Source of the DNA: Enterobacter sp. 638
GTDB taxonomy: Bacteria; Pseudomonadota; Gammaproteobacteria; Enterobacterales; Enterobacteriaceae
Assembly: GCF_000016325.1 (NCBI RefSeq)
Contig: NC_009436.1
Span: 3,534,001 to 3,598,000, forward strand
DNA length: 64,000 bases
Reading direction: 5' to 3'
In this document: positions 58,180 through 64,000 of the stretch, one piece after another
Layout of the letters: every line of letters begins with the position of its first letter
Numbering within the stretch: position 1 is the first letter of the stretch
The notes under the pieces: model-generated
What the model saw: only the letters and a program-made list of their open reading frames with translations
Databases searched by the model: none
What the model was told of the DNA's origin: nothing
Translations under genes and position numbers: made by a program

Positions 58180-58194
58180 GCATTCGCCTTTTTT
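58180..58194 (+). terminator. Right half of the cupin-gene terminator
   Basis: CATTCGCC then seven T, partner of the arm at 56861-56875. Confidence 0.7.
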
Positions 58195-58555
58195 TGTCGT
58201 TTTGCTTAACCCTAAACAGGTTCCGTTAGCGCTGAGTTCGACAGCATGTCTTCGAAGAAGCACTTCGGCAGGCGTACGCACTCAAAATTCTGTCCAGTGC
58301 CTAATCAGTTTGTTACTGACAGCGACGACAACCGCCGATATTTGAACACCTCGACACTCACGCTCGCAAAAGAATGCCCTTCAGGATTATCCATAACGTA
58401 AGTTGATGATTTCAAACCCTCCTAAACAACGAATTTTGGTAGTTGTTATTGAACCCACTTTTAATGTTGCATGACGGGTTCATTCATTTCTGTCCAACAT
58501 TAACTTTCTGCATAACGCCTTCTCATTTAAGTCAAAATTGCCAGTGACTTCACTT

Positions 58556-58574
58556 TATTGAAACAGCGTTTCGA
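58556..58574. promoter_or_regulatory. KdgR-type operator 1 of the tog operon
   Basis: TATTGAAACAGCGTTTCGA: the core TGAAACANNGTTTC matches the KdgR consensus on both arms. Confidence 0.7.
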
Positions 58575-58588
58575 CGGCGATCACATTT
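58567..58588. promoter_or_regulatory. Possible CRP site overlapping the KdgR box
   Basis: Right arm ATCACATTT is perfect; the left arm TTCGA keeps 3 of 5 bases of TGTGA. The overlap suggests competition with KdgR. Confidence 0.4.
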
Positions 58589-58634
58589 CCATCATTTACC
58601 GAATGACGCAGAAATAAATAGCAATAGAATAAAT

Positions 58635-58649
58635 TAAAACGCCGTTTTA
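58635..58649. promoter_or_regulatory. KdgR-type operator 2 of the tog operon
   Basis: TAAAACGCCGTTTTA, a near-perfect palindrome with AAAC/GTTT arms in KdgR-box spacing, 72 bases after the centre of the first box. Confidence 0.55.
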
Positions 58650-58857
58650 CAAATCAAGAACAGCAGTTCACGTGTTTTAAAACTCAGACAGGGCGCGTCG
58701 AGAAAAACGCATGAAAGTTCTTATTAATCAGAGGTAAAAGGAACCACCACTTTGAGTCGCACACAGAACACTCGCTTCCCCGTCTCGTAAAAAATGCGCG
58801 GGCAGCTGCATCACCAGCAGATTCCGTTTTAAACCATTGATTGCCAGGTAGGTATGT

Positions 58858-59748
58858 ATGAATGAAAACAAAATGCTGGGGCTTGCGTGGATATCACCCT
58901 ATATCATCGGGTTGATACTCTTTACCGCATTCCCCTTTGTTTCATCTTTCTTTCTCAGTTTTACTGATTACGATTTGATGAGTCCGCCGGTATTTAACGG
59001 CATCGAAAACTATCGCTACATGTTTACCGAAGATGCACTCTTCTGGAAATCCATGGGCGTGACCTTTGCGTATGTATTTTTGACCATCCCATTGAAACTT
59101 GCGTTTGCACTGGGAATTGCGTTTGTCCTGAACTTTAAATTACGTGGCATAGGATTCTTCCGAACCGCTTACTATATTCCGTCCATCCTCGGCAGCTCTG
59201 TCGCGATTGCCGTTTTGTGGCGTGCGCTGTTTGCGATTGATGGCCTGCTGAATAGCTTCATTGGCGTATTTGGTTTTGACGCGGTGAACTGGCTCGGCGA
59301 GCCTTCTCTGGCACTGATGTCCGTCACGCTGCTTCGCGTCTGGCAGTTTGGCTCCGCGATGGTTATCTTCCTGGCCGCCTTGCAGAACGTTCCGCAATCT
59401 CAGTATGAAGCGGCAATGATCGACGGTGCGTCGAAATGGCAGATGTTCACGAAAGTCACCGTGCCGCTGATTACGCCGGTTATTTTCTTCAACTTCATCA
59501 TGCAAACCACCCAGGCGTTCCAGGAATTTACGGGACCTTACGTCATTACGGGCGGCGGACCAACCTACTCCACGTATCTGTTCTCGCTGTACATCTACGA
59601 CACCGCATTCAAGTACTTTGACATGGGTTACGGCGCTGCGCTGGCCTGGATCCTGTTCCTGGTAGTCGCTGTCTTTGCCGCTATCGCCTTTAAGTCTTCG
59701 AAATACTGGGTGTTCTACTCCGCCGATAAGGGAGGCAAAAATGGCTGA
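58858..59748 (+). CDS. togM: Oligogalacturonide ABC transporter permease TogM
   Basis: A 296-residue MalF/UgpA-type permease with six membrane helices and the EAA loop YEAAMIDGASKWQMFTKVTV near residue 185, which contacts the ATPase. Together with the following three genes and ogl it forms a togMNAB-type importer for pectin-derived oligogalacturonides. It overlaps the next permease gene by 8 bases. KdgR-like boxes upstream agree with the role. Confidence 0.88.
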   Translation: MNENKMLGLAWISPYIIGLILFTAFPFVSSFFLSFTDYDLMSPPVFNGIENYRYMFTEDALFWKSMGVTFAYVFLTIPLKLAFALGIAFVLNFKLRGIGFFRTAYYIPSILGSSVAIAVLWRALFAIDGLLNSFIGVFGFDAVNWLGEPSLALMSVTLLRVWQFGSAMVIFLAALQNVPQSQYEAAMIDGASKWQMFTKVTVPLITPVIFFNFIMQTTQAFQEFTGPYVITGGGPTYSTYLFSLYIYDTAFKYFDMGYGAALAWILFLVVAVFAAIAFKSSKYWVFYSADKGGKNG

Positions 59749-60643
59749 TATTCAAGAACTTTCCACGGCGAGAAGCATCGCGGAACGTGAAGTCGCGCGC
59801 ACCATGCGCAAAGAGAAAATCAACGCCAGCATTCGCTACGTAATCCTGCTGTTCGTTGGCCTGTTGATGCTCTATCCGCTGGTGTGGATGTTCTCGGCGT
59901 CGTTTAAGCCGAACCACGAGATCTTCACCACGCTGAGCCTGTGGCCTGCGAACGCAACCTGGGACGGCTTTGTGAACGGCTGGAAAACCGGGACGGAATA
60001 TAACTTCGGCCATTACATGCTGAACACGTTCAAGTATGTGATCCCGAAAGTTATTCTGACCATTATCTCTTCCACTATCGTGGCGTACGGCTTTGCCCGC
60101 TTCGAGATCCCCTGGAAGAAATTCTGGTTCGCAACGCTCATCACGACCATGCTGCTGCCGAGCACCGTACTGCTGATTCCTCAGTACCTGATGTTCCGCG
60201 AAATGGGCATGCTGAACAGCTATATGCCGCTGTACCTGCCGCTGGCGTTTGCCACCCAAGGGTTCTTCGTGTTCATGCTGATTCAGTTCCTGCGCGGTGT
60301 ACCGCGTGACATGGAAGAAGCCGCACAGATCGATGGCTGTAACTCCTTGCAAGTGCTGTGGTACGTGGTTGTGCCGATTCTGAAACCGGCCATTATCTCC
60401 GTCGCATTGTTCCAGTTCATGTGGTCAATGAACGACTTTATCGGGCCGCTGATTTATGTCTACAGCGTGGATAAATACCCGATTGCACTGGCTCTGAAAA
60501 TGTCCATCGACGTCACCGAAGGTGCGCCGTGGAACGAAATTCTGGCAATGGCGAGCATCTCCATTCTGCCATCTATCATTGTCTTCTTCCTGGCACAGCG
60601 CTACTTCGTACAGGGCGTAACCAGCAGCGGAATTAAAGGTTAA
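59741..60643 (+). CDS. togN: Oligogalacturonide ABC transporter permease TogN
   Basis: Start ATG 59741, preceded by GGGAGG, gives 300 residues (MADIQELSTARSIAEREV); the longer open frame lies in togM. A MalG/UgpE-type permease with six helices after a 30-residue cytoplasmic tail, and the EAA loop MEEAAQIDGCNSLQVLWYVV near 188. It pairs with TogM in the membrane. The ATPase gene starts 12 bases later. Confidence 0.88.
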   Translation: MADIQELSTARSIAEREVARTMRKEKINASIRYVILLFVGLLMLYPLVWMFSASFKPNHEIFTTLSLWPANATWDGFVNGWKTGTEYNFGHYMLNTFKYVIPKVILTIISSTIVAYGFARFEIPWKKFWFATLITTMLLPSTVLLIPQYLMFREMGMLNSYMPLYLPLAFATQGFFVFMLIQFLRGVPRDMEEAAQIDGCNSLQVLWYVVVPILKPAIISVALFQFMWSMNDFIGPLIYVYSVDKYPIALALKMSIDVTEGAPWNEILAMASISILPSIIVFFLAQRYFVQGVTSSGIKG

Positions 60644-60655
60644 GAGGGAAATATC

Positions 60656-61783
60656 ATGGCTGAAGTTATTTTCAACAAACTGGAAAAGGTTTACTCCAAC
60701 GGCTTCAAAGCGGTACATGCTATCGACCTGAAAATCGCTGAAGGGGAATTCATGGTGATTGTCGGTCCATCCGGCTGCGCCAAATCGACGACCCTGCGCA
60801 TGCTGGCTGGGCTTGAGACCATCAGCGGTGGCGAAGTGCGCATCGGTGAGAAAATCGTGAACAACCTCGCGCCAAAAGAACGCGGGATTGCGATGGTGTT
60901 CCAGAACTACGCGCTGTATCCGCACATGACCGTGCGTGAAAACCTGGCCTTTGGCTTAAAGCTGAGCAAGCTGCCAAAAGCGCAGATCGAAGCGCAGGTT
61001 AACGAAGCGGCAAAAATCCTTGAGCTGGATGAGCTGCTGGATCGTCTGCCGCGCCAGCTCTCCGGTGGTCAGGCGCAGCGTGTGGCCGTAGGCCGTGCGA
61101 TTGTGAAAAAGCCAGACGTATTCCTGTTCGATGAACCGCTGTCGAACCTGGATGCCAAGCTGCGCGCCTCAATGCGTATCCGTATCTCAGACCTGCACAA
61201 GCAGCTGAAGGCTTCCGGCAAGCCAGCCACCACGGTGTACGTCACACACGACCAGACCGAAGCCATGACCATGGGCGACCGCATCTGCGTGATGAAGCTC
61301 GGCCATATCATGCAGGTGGATACCCCGGATAACCTGTACCACAGACCAAAAAATATGTTCGTTGCCGGCTTTATTGGCTCGCCAGAAATGAACATCCGCG
61401 CCAGCAAACTGGTGCAACAGGACGGTCAGCTGTCTCTGACCATTGGCAACCAGACCATGCCGTTAAGCGCAGAGCTGAAAGAGAAAGTCGCCAGCTACGC
61501 CGATAAAGACATGTTCTACGGCATTCGCCCGGACTTTGTGTCGATCTCCGATGAGCCATTCGCGGAGGGAGGCTGCAGCGGCGAGATGGTTCGCGCTGAA
61601 AACATGGGACACGAATTCTTCGTTTACCTGAAAGTTGGCGAGTACGAACTGACTGCCCGAATTCCTTCCGATGAAGCTAAGCCTCTGATCAACAAGGGCC
61701 TTCACCGTAAGGTGTATTTTAAGTTCGACATGCATAAGTGTCATATCTTTGACGCGAAAACTGAACAGAACATCTCTCTCTAA
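60656..61783 (+). CDS. togA: Oligogalacturonide ABC transporter ATPase TogA
   Basis: A 375-residue MalK/UgpC-type ATPase with a C-terminal OB-fold regulatory domain (from about 240). Signature LSGGQ is at 135-139, Walker B VFLFDE at 155-160 and the switch histidine is H198. Walker A reads GPSGCAKST (37-45): alanine 42 replaces the glycine before the catalytic lysine K43. The rest of the site is intact, so it is probably active. The binding-protein gene follows after 14 bases. Confidence 0.88.
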   Translation: MAEVIFNKLEKVYSNGFKAVHAIDLKIAEGEFMVIVGPSGCAKSTTLRMLAGLETISGGEVRIGEKIVNNLAPKERGIAMVFQNYALYPHMTVRENLAFGLKLSKLPKAQIEAQVNEAAKILELDELLDRLPRQLSGGQAQRVAVGRAIVKKPDVFLFDEPLSNLDAKLRASMRIRISDLHKQLKASGKPATTVYVTHDQTEAMTMGDRICVMKLGHIMQVDTPDNLYHRPKNMFVAGFIGSPEMNIRASKLVQQDGQLSLTIGNQTMPLSAELKEKVASYADKDMFYGIRPDFVSISDEPFAEGGCSGEMVRAENMGHEFFVYLKVGEYELTARIPSDEAKPLINKGLHRKVYFKFDMHKCHIFDAKTEQNISL

Positions 61784-61797
61784 CTGGAGTTATAAAA

Positions 61798-63084
61798 ATG
61801 AAAAAAGTGCTTTTAAGCGCAGCAATCTCCGCTACCCTGGGCCTTACCGCGCTGCCATCCATGGCGCAAGATGTTGATTTACGTATGTCCTGGTGGGGCG
61901 GCAATGGCCGCCATCAGGTGACGCTGAAAGCGTTAGAAGAGTTCCATAAACAGAACCCTGACATCAACGTCAAAGCAGAATACACCGGTTGGGACGGTCA
62001 CTTGTCTCGTCTGACCACGCAAATCGCGGGCGGCACTGAGCCAGACGTGATGCAGACCAACTGGAACTGGCTGCCAATTTTCTCGAAAAATGGCGACGGT
62101 TTCTACGATCTGAACAAAATGAAAGACGTGATCGACTTATCTCAGTTTGATCCGAAAGAGCTGCAGTCCACCACGGTTAACGGCAAGCTAAACGGGATCC
62201 CAATCTCCGTAACGGCGCGTGTGTTCTACTTCAACGATGAAGTGTGGAAAAAAGCGGGCGTCGAGTACCCGAAAACCTGGGATGAGCTGAAAGCTGCCGG
62301 TAAGGCCTTCGAAAGCAAGCTGGGCAAACAGTACTATCCGGTGGTGCTGGAGCACCAGGATACGCTGGCGCTGCTGAACTCCTACATGATTCAGAAGTAC
62401 AACGTCCCTGCGGTTGACGAGAAAGCGAAAAAACTCGCCTGGAGCAAAGAGCAGTGGGTTGAGGTCTTCCAGACCTATAAATCCCTGGTTGATAGCCACG
62501 TGATGCCGGACACCAAGTACTACGCGTCGTTTGGTAAGAGCAACATGTACGAGATGAAGCCGTGGATCGAGGGTGAATGGGGCGGTACCTACATGTGGAA
62601 CTCCACCATCAAAAAATATTCCGATAACCTGAAGCCACCAGCAAAACTGGAGCTGGGTAACTACCCAATGCTGCCAGGTGCAACCGATGCGGGCCTGTTC
62701 TTCAAACCAGCACAGATGCTCTCTATCGGTAAAACCACCAAAAACCCAGAAGCCGCTGCAAAAGTGATTAACTTCCTGCTGAACAGCAAAGAAGGCGTGC
62801 AGACTCTGGGCCTGGAGCGCGGCGTACCATTGAGCAAAGTCGCGGTTCAGTACCTGACCGAAGATGGCACCATCAAAGAGAGCGATCCGTCTGTTGCGGG
62901 TCTGCGCATGGCGCAGTCTCTGCCAGCCAAACTCTCCGTGTCACCATACTTTGACGATCCACAGATCGTGGCGCAGTTTGGTACCTCTCTGCAGTACATC
63001 GACTACGGCCAGAAAACCGTGGAAGAGACCGCGACAGACTTCCAACGTCAGGCTGAACGTATCCTGAAACGCGCAATGCGCTAA
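61798..63084 (+). CDS. togB: Oligogalacturonide-binding periplasmic protein TogB
   Basis: 428 residues with a signal peptide ending near PSMAQ (about 23). A family 1 extracellular solute-binding protein: early VDLRMSWWGGNGRHQVTLKA and TEPDVMQTNWNW are typical of sugar-binding members. It delivers oligogalacturonides to TogMN. Gene order permease-permease-ATPase-binding protein is that of togMNAB. A short inverted repeat (CCCTGTCACTTCGGTGGCAGGG) after the stop may protect the message or lower expression of ogl. Confidence 0.88.
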   Translation: MKKVLLSAAISATLGLTALPSMAQDVDLRMSWWGGNGRHQVTLKALEEFHKQNPDINVKAEYTGWDGHLSRLTTQIAGGTEPDVMQTNWNWLPIFSKNGDGFYDLNKMKDVIDLSQFDPKELQSTTVNGKLNGIPISVTARVFYFNDEVWKKAGVEYPKTWDELKAAGKAFESKLGKQYYPVVLEHQDTLALLNSYMIQKYNVPAVDEKAKKLAWSKEQWVEVFQTYKSLVDSHVMPDTKYYASFGKSNMYEMKPWIEGEWGGTYMWNSTIKKYSDNLKPPAKLELGNYPMLPGATDAGLFFKPAQMLSIGKTTKNPEAAAKVINFLLNSKEGVQTLGLERGVPLSKVAVQYLTEDGTIKESDPSVAGLRMAQSLPAKLSVSPYFDDPQIVAQFGTSLQYIDYGQKTVEETATDFQRQAERILKRAMR

Positions 63085-63102
63085 TTTTTCCGCCCGATCC
63101 CT

Positions 63103-63133
63103 ACCCTGTCACTTCGGTGGCAGGGTATTTTTT
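63103..63133 (+). terminator. Hairpin between togB and ogl
   Basis: ACCCTGTCAC and GTGGCAGGGT pair with one G-T wobble around TTCG, then ATTTTTTTATC. It looks like a genuine terminator inside the operon, so ogl is probably reached by read-through. Confidence 0.65.
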
Positions 63134-63148
63134 TATCTGGAGAACCCT

Positions 63149-64000
63149 ATGAAAGGCAAAATCATCCCACTGAATTTTCGCTCGCGCCTGGATACTGAAA
63201 CGGGACACGAGGTGATACGGATGACGCCCCCGCACATCATTTGTCACCGCAACTACTTCTATCAAAAGTGTTTTACGCAGGACGGCAGCAAGATCATTTT
63301 TGGTGGCGCATTCGAAGGCCACTGGAATTACTACCTGTTAGATATTGAAAAACAACACGCTACCCAACTGACTGAAGGGGCTGGCGATAATACCTTTGGC
63401 GGGTTTTTATCTGATGACGATAAATCGGTGTGGTATGTGAAAAACAGCCGTGAGTTGCGCCGGGTTGATCTCGAGAGTTTCGAAGAGCATGTGGTGTATG
63501 AAGTGGATGACGAGTGGGTGGCGTACGGCACCTGGGTCGCGAATTCTGATTGCACAAAACTGGTCGGAATCGAGATTAAAAAGAGCGACTGGCAGCCGCT
63601 GACCGACTGGAGCAAGTTCCGCGCGTTTTACTTCACTCAACCGGAATGCCGCCTCATTAACATCGATTTATGCACGGGCGAACCGCGCGTAATTTTGCAA
63701 GAAAAGCGCTGGCTGGGGCATCCGATTTATCGCCCGTTCGATGACAATACCGTCGCGTTTTGTCACGAAGGACCACGCGATGCGATTGACGCCCGTATGT
63801 GGTTGATCAACGAAGATGGTAGCAATCTGCGTAAGGTGCGCCAGCATGCGCCGGGTGAAAGCTTTACTCATGAATTCTGGGTGCCGGACGGTTCCGCGCT
63901 GTATTACGTGGCGCATAAAGAAAACGATCCGCAGCGCTATCTGTTTAGCGCCGACCCTCACTCTCTCGACAATCGCCAGCTGATGGCGATCCCGCCGTGC
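63149..64000 (+). CDS. ogl: Oligogalacturonate lyase (PL22), cut by window end
   Basis: An open frame from ATG 63149 runs to base 64000 with no stop: 284 residues of an enzyme usually near 388. It has the PL22 seven-bladed propeller repeats, with CHRNYFYQKCFTQDGSKI, GHPIYRPFDDNTVAFCHEG, DARMWLINEDGSN and ESFTHEFWVPDGS. The histidines in these blocks include the expected metal ligands. Ogl cleaves unsaturated digalacturonate in the cytoplasm, giving the substrate for KdgF. It follows togB by 64 bases. Confidence 0.92.
   Translation, partial: MKGKIIPLNFRSRLDTETGHEVIRMTPPHIICHRNYFYQKCFTQDGSKIIFGGAFEGHWNYYLLDIEKQHATQLTEGAGDNTFGGFLSDDDKSVWYVKNSRELRRVDLESFEEHVVYEVDDEWVAYGTWVANSDCTKLVGIEIKKSDWQPLTDWSKFRAFYFTQPECRLINIDLCTGEPRVILQEKRWLGHPIYRPFDDNTVAFCHEGPRDAIDARMWLINEDGSNLRKVRQHAPGESFTHEFWVPDGSALYYVAHKENDPQRYLFSADPHSLDNRQLMAIPPC

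Larger units (their letters stand above)
58178..58857. promoter_or_regulatory. tog operon upstream region
   Basis: About 680 bases. It begins with the right target duplication and the second half of the split terminator. From 58200 to about 58500 no gene or family match is visible. From 58550 it holds two KdgR-like boxes and a possible CRP site, then an AT-rich stretch likely to contain the promoter. The ribosome-binding site before togM is CCAGGTAGGTATGT, which is weak. Confidence 0.5.

Noticed and set aside
58200..58500. Gene remnant between the IS and the tog promoter
   Set aside because: I could not find a frame or motif resembling a known protein on either strand; a relic cannot be excluded but is not supported.

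Overview
The window is a chromosomal segment from a member of the Enterobacteriaceae, most likely Enterobacter or a close relative. Nearly every gene in the first 56.5 kb matches in length, start and order the Escherichia coli K-12 block from gudX through csrB, recBCD, thyA, mutH and galR to lysA-lysR-ygeA. Three differences set it apart from K-12: the fucose locus is missing between xni and rlmM, about 5.4 kb is inserted between galR and lysA, and an oligogalacturonide (pectin) locus follows ygeA where K-12 has araE-kduD-kduI. The exact species cannot be decided from the sequence alone.

Layout. 1-1680: start of a glucarate dehydratase-like gene (gudX, cut by the window edge) and the glucarate transporter gudP. 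2042-4248: yqcA-truC-yqcC and the CsrB regulatory RNA with its promoter. 4249-11276: syd, queF, ppnN, serine uptake and deamination (sdaC-sdaB) and xni. 11313-18176: rlmM, ygdD, gcvA, GcvB RNA, ygdI, the sulfur/ct6A genes csdA-csdE-tcdA, and mltA. 18385-18731: three identical initiator tRNA genes. 18825-33438: amiC, argA, then recD, recB, ptrA and recC. 33451-37033: four pilin-like genes, thyA, lgt. 37241-41754: ptsP, rppH, a DnaA-box-rich gap, mutH, ygdR. 41896-47998: tas, lplT-aas, OmrA and OmrB RNAs, galR.

47959-53392 is the galR-lysA insertion: a GNAT acetyltransferase, a UxuR/ExuR-like GntR regulator, a GH1 (phospho-)beta-glycosidase, a lactose/cellobiose-type PTS IIC, and a divergent AscG-like LacI regulator. 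Three similar operator-like sites lie in the divergent promoter region, spaced close to whole helical turns. 53384-56390 is lysA-lysR-ygeA.

56491-64000 is a pectin-oligomer locus: a KdgF-like cupin gene with a KdgR-type box, a complete IS481-family element, a promoter region with two more KdgR-like boxes and a possible CRP site, an ABC transporter (togMNAB type), and oligogalacturonate lyase ogl, cut by the window end. The IS has 27-nt-class inverted ends, a 3-bp target duplication, and sits in the loop of what was a perfect terminator hairpin after the cupin gene.

I do not see a clearly new biological system. The items most worth checking are the IS-split pectin locus, the phased operators of the beta-glucoside island, the DnaA-box cluster before mutH, and the altered Walker A motif of the tog ATPase.
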